A stretch of DNA of 64,000 nucleotides from Anoplopoma fimbria (lineage: Eukaryota; Chordata; Actinopteri; Perciformes; Anoplopomatidae): assembly GCF_027596085.1 (NCBI RefSeq), contig NC_072452.1:7899790-7963789 (forward strand), written 5' to 3'. The notes under the pieces were generated by a model. It was not told the DNA's origin. It ran no database searches and saw nothing but the letters and a program-made list of their open reading frames with translations. Below are positions 37,947-48,140 of this stretch, piece by piece. A program made the position numbers and the translations under genes. Position 1 is the first letter of the stretch; each line of letters begins with the position of its first letter.

Positions 37947-38017
37947 TCCCACATGGTCCAGTGGTTATACTATCAATGCCTCACCTAGGAGGCCCGGGTT
38001 TGAATCCCCATATGAGG
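37947..38017 (+). pseudogene. tRNA-Glu-like sequence, right-edge copy (71 nt)
   Basis: The best-preserved copy. The acceptor 5' strand tcccaca pairs at five of seven positions (one as G-U) with tatgagg at the 3' end. The A box is tggtccagtggtt and the B box gggtttgaatcc. The anticodon triplet is CTC, but position 33 is C instead of the invariant U and the anticodon stem is mispaired. Both flanks match those of the left-edge copies. It is best read as a tRNA-derived pseudogene or SINE head carried inside the satellite. Confidence 0.72.
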
Positions 38018-38399
38018 GTCGTAGTTTAAGTGTTCTCCGGAAATTCTAAATTGTCAAATCGTTTCAAAGAAAGTCATATAAAAGTAGAGTATGTTTGTCT
38101 AAAAAAGTATTTTTACAGTATGTTAAAAAGAGTCTTCGTGTAGTATGTCAGAAAAAGTCATAATAATGTCATAGTATGTTGTCTAAAAAATCATAGTATT
38201 TAGTGTCATAGTATAGTATGTCCAAATAAGTTAGAAAATGTCATAGAATAGTATGTCGAAAAATTCATTAAAAAGTTATAGTATTGTATTTTGAAAGATG
38301 TCTTATAAAAGTCATAGTTCAGTATGTTGAAAAATGTCATAGTATAGTATATACAAAAACATCAAAGTATAGTATGTCAAAAATAGGTTTGAAAAAGGT

Positions 38400-38404
38400 C
38401 ACAG
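38400..38404. repeat. Target site duplication, left (CACAG)
   Basis: The five bases CACAG lie directly before TGTCACGG and are repeated at 40,508-40,512 directly after the other end of the LTR element. Five base pairs is the usual size for Ty3/gypsy integration. Confidence 0.85.
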
Positions 38405-38512
38405 TGTCACGGATTGTGGTGTGGACCCAAAAGCAGAACGACCAGGAGACAGATAAAGTTCTGGAGCTTTATTCAAAGCTGAGAACACAGCAGACAGACA
38501 GGATATGACTCA
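38405..38512 (-). repeat. Truncated 3' LTR (R end and U5 only)
   Basis: It matches positions 39,953-40,064 of the intact LTR with one substitution and a 4-bp gap. It keeps the TGTCACGG terminus, the U5 and the AATAAA signal (minus strand, 38,473-38,468). It lacks U3, the TATA box and the start of R. The break at gactca runs directly into satellite. Confidence 0.9.
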
Positions 38513-38619
38513 GTCGAAAATATTTTTTGTATATTATGTAAAAAATGTCAAACTAAAGATTGTAAACAAAAGTCATAATAAAAACTTTAAAAAGTCACAG
38601 TTTAGTATGTCAATAAAGA
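38513..38619 (+). repeat. Satellite segment trapped inside the LTR element
   Basis: These 107 bp match 40,521-40,627, which lies outside the element beyond its other LTR, with only two substitutions. It starts gtcgaaaatatt and ends gtcaataaaga. It is therefore a duplicate of flanking target DNA, placed between the truncated LTR and the internal region. Confidence 0.9.
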
Positions 38620-39661
38620 ACTCCTCCGAGGCCGCAGAGTCAGAATCCTTGAAGGCTGTGGCAAGGCGGAGAGGCAGAACCCCTCTGGAGGGGGCAAACA
38701 GGAGGACAACCAGACCGACAGGGCCTCTCTTGGGGTCGGGTGAGGGCCTCTCTTGGGGTCGGGTGAGGGTCTCTCGAGGCGGGCGGATCCTCTCTGGAGG
38801 TCGGGCGAGAGGCTCTGGAGACTGGGGCTCTCGGACCTGGGGCTCTGGCGGCAAGGTCTCTCGGACCTGGGGCTCTGGCGGCAAGGTCTCTCGGACCTGG
38901 GGCTCTGGCGGCAAGGCGGGAACAGGGCAAGGCGGGAACAGGAGCAGGGGGACGCTGCGACCCAGCGGGAACCAGCTGCGACCCAGGGAACAGGAGCAGG
39001 GGGACGCTGCGACCCAGCGGGAACAGGAGCAGGGGGACGCTGCAACCCAACTGAAGCAGGTGGACGCTGCAGCCCAGCCAGGACGGGACCCGGGGAAGGG
39101 CTGCGGCCCAGCCGGGACGGGACCCGGGGAAGGCTGCGGCCCAGCGGGACGGGACCCGGGAGGCTGCGGCCCCGGGGACGGGACCCGGGGAAGGCTGCTG
39201 CCCAGCCGGGACGGGACCCGGGGAAGGCTGCGGCCCAGCCGGGACGGGACCCCCAGCCCCTGGACGGGATCCAGGGAAGGCTGCTACCCAGCCACGGGAC
39301 CCGGGGACTGGACCCAGCCGGGACGGGACCCGGGGAGCGCCTGGACGGGACGGGCGGTGCGGAAGGAGGCTGCTGCCCAGCCTGGAGCGGAACCCGGGGA
39401 GGCTGCTGCCCGCCGACGGGATCCAGGGAAGGCTGGTGCGGGACTGGAGTCGGCCGGAGCGCGGGACGGGGGTCAGGAGTCGGCCGGAGCGCCAACGGGT
39501 CAGGAGGTGCAGGTGTCGGCCGGAGCGCCGACGGATCAGGTGGTGCAGGAGCGCCGACGGGTCAGGTGGTGCAGGAGCGCCGACGGGTCAGGAGTCGGCC
39601 GCAACGCCGAAGGGTCAGGAGTCGGCCGGGACGCCGAAGGGTCAGGAGTCGGCAGGGACGC
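38620..39661 (-). repeat. GC-rich minisatellite in the gag linker region
   Basis: Very GC-rich tandem repeats contrast sharply with the AT-rich satellite. At 38,824-38,917 a 30-bp unit (plus: ctcggacctggggctctgg...) occurs three times and reads PPEPQVRETL on the minus strand. At 39,070-39,260 a unit of about 30 bp containing gggacgggacccgggg recurs with length variation. At 39,470-39,690 units with ggtcaggagtcggccgg follow. On the minus strand these code for Pro/Arg/Ser-rich peptide, as in the variable linker behind the gag start of related fish elements. Plus-strand frames of 412 and 385 codons are shadows of this composition. Confidence 0.8.
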
Positions 39662-39934
39662 CTACTGGACAGGAGTCGGCCGGAACGCCGGCGAGACAGG
39701 CGCAGTCTGGAAAACCGGCGAGACAAGCTTAGGGACAGGCTGAGCGAAGGTCTGCGAAATGGCTGTCGTGAGCTGCTGAATCTGGTTAAACAAGGCAGTC
39801 CAGGCCAAGTTGCTGCTCGCCAGGGCGTGGCGAACATCAGCAGTGTTGGTGACAACCTGGGTCTCGCGTCTCTGGAGCGCCTCTTCGATGAACCCGAACC
39901 GGGCCTGTGACGAGGTGTCGAACGCTGGGTCCAT
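39662..39934 (-). CDS. gag: Gag N-terminal fragment, 90 codons
   Basis: Gag is the structural protein that forms the retroelement particle in the cytoplasm. I chose the ATG at 39,934 because it is the first after the LTR and primer site and begins MDPAF, like many fish gypsy gag proteins ('MDPA'). The protein has RFGFIEEALQRRE, then NLAWTALFNQIQQLTTAIS, a likely amphipathic or coiled-coil start, followed by a Pro-rich stretch. It stops at 39,662 (TAG) where the GC-rich minisatellite begins, so the capsid core and zinc knuckle are missing. The open frame extends upstream to 40,246 through R and U5, but that part is LTR sequence and not a likely start. Family assignment is from remembered motifs. 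Confidence 0.7.
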   Translation of the reverse strand: MDPAFDTSSQARFGFIEEALQRRETQVVTNTADVRHALASSNLAWTALFNQIQQLTTAISQTFAQPVPKLVSPVFQTAPVSPAFRPTPVQ

Positions 39935-39939
39935 GTCGT

Positions 39940-39952
39940 GGCCAGATCGTTC
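39940..39952 (-). promoter_or_regulatory. Self-priming-type primer binding site
   Basis: In element sense the LTR end CCGTGACA is followed by G and then AACGATCTGGC. This 11-nt stretch is exactly complementary to GCCAGATCGTT within the LTR (40,263-40,253 in sense). No match to the common 3' ends of tRNAs is apparent. Tf1/sushi elements prime reverse transcription with the 5' end of their own transcript; this arrangement fits that. Confidence 0.7.
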
Positions 39953-40507
39953 TGTCACGGATTGTGGGGTGGACCCAAAAGCAGAACGACCAGGAGACAG
40001 ATAAAGTTCTGGAGCTTTATTCAAAGCTGAGAACACAGCAGACAGACAGGCAGGATATGACTCACAGAGGGAAACAGGCAGGGGATCAGGCAGACGGAAA
40101 CCAGAGGAAGCGGAGGCTAAACTCGGGGTCGGGGACAGAAGGCTGAGTCGTTGACCGGGGCACAGGCAAGGCAGGGAAGTCCAGACAGGCAGGCAGGCTC
40201 GGCAACGGGAAATCAGTCCACGGGAAATTGCTGGAAGGTCTGACATAAATGCAACGATCTGGCGGTGAGTGAGTGGATGACCGGGGTTGATATACTGCAG
40301 AGTTGATGAGTAGATTGAAGGCAGGTGTGTGGCTTGGAGCAGGTGAGTATGCTTGGCAGTAATCAGGGAGCTGGGGAGAGTGAGAGGAGTGACACGCCCA
40401 CCTCACAGACACACACACAGAGATAAACAAACAAGGGAGCACAGGAGACACAAGGGCAAGGGAAAACACATGAAACACAAGGAATAACCAGAGACATGGC
40501 CATGACA
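39953..40507 (-). repeat. Intact 5' LTR, 555 bp
   Basis: It begins TGTCATGG and ends CCGTGACA in element sense, so it has TG...CA ends with imperfect inverted termini. U3 runs from 40,507 to about 40,264, and R is inferred to begin at 40,263. The AATAAA signal is at 40,021-40,016. The preceding U3 is pyrimidine-rich. Confidence 0.88.
40253..40294 (-). promoter_or_regulatory. LTR core promoter: TATA box and inferred transcript start
   Basis: In element sense TATATC (40,294-40,289) lies 31 bp upstream of G at 40,263. That G is the first base of GCCAGATCGTT, the 11 nt complementary to the primer site. The TATA-to-start spacing therefore independently predicts a transcript whose 5' end is the primer. 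The start itself is inferred. Confidence 0.65.
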
Positions 40508-40512
40508 CACAG
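40508..40512. repeat. Target site duplication, right (CACAG)
   Basis: Matches 38,400-38,404 exactly. Confidence 0.85.
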
Positions 40513-40705
40513 TTTAGCAGGTCGAAAATATTTTTTGTATATTATGTAAAAAATGTCAAACTAAAGATTGTCAACAAAAGTCATAATAAAAACTTTAAAA
40601 AGTCACAGTTCAGTATGTCAATAAAGATTGTCGAAAAAAGTCATGGTTTAGTATGAAGGAAAATGTGATATGAAAGTCATAGTTTAATATGTCGAAAAAC
40701 GTAGA
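40513..40705 (+). repeat. Right-hand tail of the satellite array
   Basis: Diverged modules (gtcatggtttagtatg, gtcatagtttaatatgtcg) continue past the LTR element and fade out near 40,705. The array therefore originally extended across the insertion site. Confidence 0.88.
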
Positions 40706-41759
40706 ATTAGCAGTTTCAGTTTGCAATGTACCTCTGGACGTAAAACTATTCTCACTGAGGAAAACTTAAAAACGTGATGATTCTCAAGTAAGATCTGCAG
40801 TCATAAGGAGTGTCTTTTTTCAAAGAATTCTACACAAATGTATGGGTGTTTATAATAATTATAACATGTAAGTCACACAGAATCTGAAAATGTCTGTATT
40901 GCATCTGTGTGCTAAGATTTGACAGAGTTAAGACTCAGTGAGAGAGCGCTAGTTTTGACGCAAATTGGTGCTAAGGGTTGTAAATCAGCTGCAGCTCCAA
41001 CTCTGTTGGTGAGCGGACAAACTCACAAAAAAGAATAATCAGAAAATCTGAATGCACCTATCCCTTTCACCTCAATAGCTCAACTAACGTCTCTCCCATG
41101 TCCCCTCTGGGGAGGCACTCCTCACAGTTTGAAAACCCCTGATATAATGGGGCACTTACTACCCAAAACGCACACACACCTGCAAATCAAATTTAAAGTT
41201 AAAGTCAAGTCTTAAGCATTCTGATACGTTTTAACATGCAAAGCACACAAAACCAATTATACCCCTCCTATAACGTATCCAATCATGCACACATGAACCC
41301 TCATACATAGACATACATTCACGTACAAACACAACCTCAGCCCAACTTTTATTGAACAAGAATCCAATTACTTAACCCAGCTTCAGGTTCCGTGCCCTCT
41401 TTGCTATTCCACCTTGACAAGTCTGCGTTAATATCTGCTGACAGCTTATGTCCATCGGGCACAAGCACACATCTTACACACACAAGCGTACAGCTGATCC
41501 CCATAAGAGTCTGATTAAATGAAAACTGTGATGCCCATTTCTCCATCCCAGGGTCAATGCATACCAATGAGAGAAATCACAGTCCTTGGTATGTGCATGT
41601 GTGTATGTGAATGTGAATGACAAAGAGAAGGAATGGAATGAATTCTCATGTATTTCCACAGTACTGAATAAAGCTATGTGGATTTTCTTTCCATCACCTT
41701 TTTTTTTTTTATCTCGCCTGTTCATATGTCTCTATGACATCTGGATCTTTATTGTTCCC
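40706..41759. other. Single-copy DNA, no gene seen
   Basis: Mixed AT-rich sequence with short CA-rich bits near 41,170 and 41,470. The small frames at 41,349-41,725 have no recognisable content. Confidence 0.55.
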
Positions 41760-42600
41760 AGTCCATAGATCACTTATTAAAAGCCAAGTAATGAGGAGGT
41801 CATGCATAATTTCATTTTCTCTAGCGCTACCTGGGGACATTTTCTTACTTCACTAAAATCTATGATAGTTTCCTTTTGAAAGGCCATAACTCTCCTTCAG
41901 TAGGAGGCATTGGGGTCACAGATGCTAAATGGGCCATTTATAGATTCCTGGTAGAAGGAGAATATTGTGTTGAGTCGTTTCAGACCTCTTATTGAGGCTA
42001 TTTGACTCCACGTGGTTTAATTTGCTCCCGGTGATATATCTAATAAAGGGCCAACCTTTCAAATCATTCTTGTAGCTTTGCTCCAACACACACACACTCT
42101 CTCCCACATACACACACAAGTGTATAACGGATGTTATTTAAGAAGAGGGATTTCAGTTAAGCAAATCGAATATCAATAATATCATCCAATAGATATTCTT
42201 ACCAGCAGTGGTCCGTGGGGACTGCCAATGATTACTGGTAAATACAATTATGTCCAGAGCAATAGGGCTTCAACTAGTGCACAATTTTGAGCACAGCGGT
42301 CCTGCATGCTGTTTTGCAGCTCAATAATCACAATTTAAACCCATTTCCATTTATACGAGATATCTGCTGGCATCATAATAATGCATGTATTTAGCCACTA
42401 CATTAATACCGCCGACTGTATTGTTTGCATCGGAGAAATAAGCATAAACAACCTATCATTTTCCTTTGTTTTGTTTTGCCTTATTTCCATTTGTTTTTGT
42501 TTGTATAATGCATGTGATAACCCCACATCGCTCGCAGACGCACCACCCGACTTGCTTTCATATGGAGAAATATCATATCACTGCATGCACTTTTAAAAAT
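41760..42600. other. Candidate conserved non-coding segment
   Basis: Complex unique sequence with many TAAT/ATTA and TTATTG cores (gcataatttcatttt, ggtttaatttgctcc, ctcaataatcacaattta) and no open frame of interest. The composition resembles vertebrate developmental enhancers. Conservation cannot be judged here. Confidence 0.22.
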
Positions 42601-44346
42601 TGATGTCCTTGGAGGCGGTTCATGTATGACAATCAGAGACTCAGAGATGGGGAATGCTAGCTGTGTGATACTGCACGTGTTTCCCCCCCCCCCCCTGTCC
42701 TTCTCAGCTTAAGAAGTGGGCTGCCATTGGTCAGATGTCCTGCAGGGATGCTAGCCAAGCTTATCAGTCTGTTACAAATCAGGCAGAGAAATTGCAGCAG
42801 TAACATCTCTCCCTTTTCTCTCTGCTCCCGCTCACCAGGATCACTCGAGGGGATTGAGGCGCTCAGAACAGCACAAATCTTCACTTCTTTTTTTGCCTTG
42901 CATCTACCTCTGATTTTTTTCCTCTTCTCCCCCTAATGCCAAAGAAAAGTAACATGTCCGTGTTTTGCGAAATGTTAAAGTTTTTTAACTCCTGTGATGC
43001 GTTTTTATGAGCATTTATGTTACATTATATTTGATATCTAATTGGCTTCAGTTTTCAGTTTATGATCCAGCATTAGTTATTCCTGCTTTTGCATAATCCA
43101 TGTTTGAAATGGCTCACAGGTTAAATATCCAACTGCAATGCCTCCCCTCTCCCTGATCTAAATTCCCATTCATGAATTTAGTAAATTTACAGATAACACG
43201 TGAAGTCATCGTGGCTTTAGCTTGCACTCAAATTTACCTAAAGGTATGATGAAAGGAACCACAAAACATTTAATAAGGTTGGACCAAACTTCCCTTGGGA
43301 ATTTGAGTTGCAATCCTGAGTCAAATGTGTTTAATGATGTATTTTTCATGTGGATAATTGGCCACATGAAAGAGGCAGAGATACCAATTTCACTACTGAC
43401 AGTAGCCTCAGCAGTCCACAAAGCAGTCACAAGAAATGTTACATCTTATGCTGCAAGAAGCAAAACAACGATGAGGTGTTATCATTGTCCCTTGTTTTGT
43501 CTTGAAGGACAGTGAGAGATAATCATTGTTGATTGTTCTTTCCACAAATGTACTGTATAAAAGAGAGAAGTTAACCTAAAGCTGTAAATCCAACAAATAA
43601 TCCATCCTTTGTTTATGAGTAACTTCTAACAAGTAGGTAATTGAAAGCTAACTTCATCTCTGTCACAGATTCATACCTGTTGAAAGTCATTTTGGATGAT
43701 ATAGAACATCACTTAATGCAGAAGAAGCCAAGGCATGCTTACAGAAAGTACACTATAGTCACAAAAGCACAGGGACAGAGGTTTCCATACAGATAGCCTA
43801 CTTTTTGCCCGGGGCTCGTTTTGAGAGTCAAGCTATACGACCCTTAGCTACGAGAATTTGTAATGCTTCAACCCACAGTGATATTTTAGACCAGAGATTG
43901 TAAAAGATTCACAACATTAATCTGGGAGGTCACAAGATGATTGACAGTAGAGCAATGCTCAAAATTATGTTTAATTTATCTTCTATTTCTCGAACATCCA
44001 CTTCTTTTCTTGAGATACTTGACAATTTAAAGCTAGGGTTAGTAAGCCTGAGAAACTAGCAAGAGTACACTGGATAAAAAATAAAAAATCCAATAGGTAA
44101 AATAGGGCTCGGGCTGGCCTAGCAACAAGAGACCGGACACTGTTGTGCTCACATCTTTGCAGGGACCCAGCTCCCTTGTGGCATCCCGGATAAGAGTGTT
44201 GCACTTGATGTGCGGACCAACAGAGCGCAGGACTCCTGAGGGTTTTCACCTATGATTTCTTATACGTAATACATAAAAAAAGATGCAGCTTCTTTTTGCA
44301 CTCATCAGCTCTCCACTGCTGCAGGTGGTGGTGGCTGTTTTTTGTT

Positions 44347-44347
<1 letters not shown>
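42601..44347. other. Single-copy DNA, no gene seen
   Basis: It contains a 13-base C homopolymer (42,683-42,695). Open frames of 60-97 codons on both strands carry nothing recognisable. Confidence 0.55.

Positions 44348-44377
<30 letters not shown>
44348..44377. repeat. (GT)15 microsatellite
   Basis: Perfect GT run followed by a T/G-rich segment with a G run. Confidence 0.96.
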
Positions 44378-44380
<3 letters not shown>

Positions 44381-44583
44381 TTGTTTTTGGGGGGGGTTTA
44401 GAGCCTGTTTTCAGCCCCTCCATGTGAAACAGCTTAAGTAAGCACCATTTCCATATTTCAGATTCTGATAATGGACTGCCTTGCCATCACCAAATTACCC
44501 CGACACCACACTGCCAGCCAAGTGAGTGAATTAGTTAATGTCCAAAAATGGCGGTATTTCCCACTCTCCTCACTTTTAATGTG

Positions 44584-46691
<2,108 letters not shown>

Positions 46692-46760
<69 letters not shown>
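46692..46760. repeat. (CA)n microsatellite, 69 bp
   Basis: Uninterrupted CA run. Confidence 0.98.
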
Positions 46761-46762
<2 letters not shown>

Positions 46763-46799
46763 TGCCTCACTAGTCGCACAAATCAAACGGTACACAAAT

Positions 46800-48140
46800 G
46801 GCAACATGAAATAACTACTCATTGTTAGAGAAGAAAAGGCAATTATTAATCGATTCCATTTGTGTTGGGCTGAAAGGGGTTCAAACAGACCCATTCTTTA
46901 GAGGAAATATTTGCTGTGGTTGTGCAGCTTGGCTGGCGTAATCACCAGCTATTATGTGTGTTGATTTGAAAGTAAGAAGCAAAGTGGTCAAATACATCAC
47001 AGGCAGCCATTACTGTGTCAATTCGCAGACAGAAAAAAAAATCCACTGTAGGCGATAAATTAGAAATATGCACGGAGGAATGTGAACTTTCTCAACGTGT
47101 TGATTTTACAATCTCGGTGGAGAAGTGAGGCCGATGGAAAGAATGTGTTTTGGTTTAACAGGGAAATGGAACACTGTCATATTAGAATTACAACCTAGAG
47201 TTTTCCTGTCCAGTCCACTCTTCAAACCACGGTGCAGTAAAAGGCAAAACAAACCAAGATGGATGGTAATTTACAATTATTGGATCTTGATTTTTTTTGT
47301 CTCAATTTCATTTGGGAAAGTTTGACAGCCCTGCCACTTTTAATATCAGTATATTGAGAGGAAACATGACAGCTTATTTGAAGTAGAATGAATTTGTATT
47401 TGGCCAGCTTTTTTAGCCTGGCATTAAAAATGTAATAGTTTCTGTAGACATAAAAATACCTTTTAAACCTTCCTCAATAAACTTGCTACTATTAGTTTTT
47501 TTATTTCACTAAAGGAAGCTTTTGCACATATGATGAACAAATACATGTAGACTATATGGAGAGGATTAACTTTAATAGCGACAGTTATAAAATAGTTATG
47601 TTTATGTTTTTAAATTAACATAAAAAAAGAGTGTGAGAAATTGCCCATATTATAGCGTCAGTACGGAGTATGTGGGCTGTAAATAATAACACTGAAATGT
47701 TTAGGGCTGTAATATAAAACATTTGAATTAGTGCACCATGCCAATAAAATTAGCAAATTCAACGGTGATAATGTGCCTTCCCCGCATATAACACTTCAAT
47801 TTCTTTGTCTAGAGCTAATCACAAAGCATATAAGCATATCAATATTAAATTCAGCCACTGTCAGCGGAGAGCAGTCAAACAAGCCTTAATAATGAAGCAC
47901 AGAAAACCTGCTGAAATAATCAATAAACATCAATACGTTATCTAGCATCATACAGATGACAGATGTTGTTCACAAGGACTATATGTCTACGCACTGCAAC
48001 GCGTAATTCAACTGCTTCTCAAAGTGTCAAATCATAATTTGCCGTCGGTTGATTAGACGTTCCTTAATTTATGTTAATTGCGGGATTGGTGATTTCTTTT
48101 TATACTCGGCTCTTTCCTGGTTGGCAATTTTCTGGAGTCT
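46800..48140. other. Candidate conserved non-coding region
   Basis: This is the most enhancer-like stretch in the window. It has long, complex, unique sequence rich in homeodomain-type cores (ggcaattattaatcgattcc, ccttaataatgaag, gaaataatcaataaacatc, ttaatttatgttaattg). It has few repeats and no open frame of interest. In vertebrates such stretches often belong to gene deserts around developmental transcription factors. This is inference from texture only. Confidence 0.3.

Larger units (their letters stand above)
22239..38399 (+). repeat. Large A-rich satellite array with 225-bp higher-order repeat
   Basis: About 16 kb is built from two module types. The long module (about 25 bp) starts gtcatagtatagtatg and ends in an A-rich tail. 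The short module (11-12 bp) is gtcataaaaaa or a close variant. Where the order is regular, twelve consecutive modules of 12, 22, 11, 25, 25, 12, 24, 11, 25, 25, 11 and 22 bp sum to a 225-bp higher-order unit. Roughly 30 copies can be recognised by the phrase gtcatacaaaaggc. The plus strand is A/T/G with C almost only inside 'gtc'. Long frames are absent. The edges (22,239-23,500 and 37,850-38,399) are the most diverged and carry the tRNA-like sequences. No gene is contained. Confidence 0.97.
38405..40507 (-). mobile_element. Ty3/gypsy-type (Tf1/sushi-like) LTR retrotransposon, internally deleted
   Basis: The element lies on the minus strand inside the satellite and is bounded by CACAG duplications. 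In its own direction the order is: full LTR (40,507-39,953), self-priming-type primer site (39,951-39,941), gag start (39,934-39,662), GC-rich proline-coding minisatellite (about 39,660-38,620), a 107-bp piece of satellite (38,619-38,513), and a 108-bp remnant of the second LTR (38,512-38,405). Protease, reverse transcriptase, RNase H and integrase are absent, so it could move only with help, if at all. The two LTR copies differ by one substitution and one 4-bp indel over 108 bp, so the element looks young. Confidence 0.88.

Noticed and set aside
37947..38017. Functional tRNA-Glu gene
   Set aside because: Position 33 is C instead of U, the anticodon stem and acceptor have mismatches, and the other copies are more damaged or truncated.
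22239..38399. CRISPR-like array of repeats and spacers
   Set aside because: The host is a vertebrate, the intervening pieces are themselves modules of the same satellite, there are no unique spacers, and there are no cas genes.
38505..39910. Plus-strand open frames of 412 and 385 codons, Gly/Arg-rich, as a possible novel gene
   Set aside because: They read the antisense of the GC-rich gag linker and LTR. High GC removes stops on both strands, and the repeats are in-frame only by unit length.
38405..40507. A complete autonomous retrotransposon or endogenous virus
   Set aside because: Only about 90 codons of gag remain. There is no protease, reverse transcriptase, integrase or envelope-like frame on either strand.
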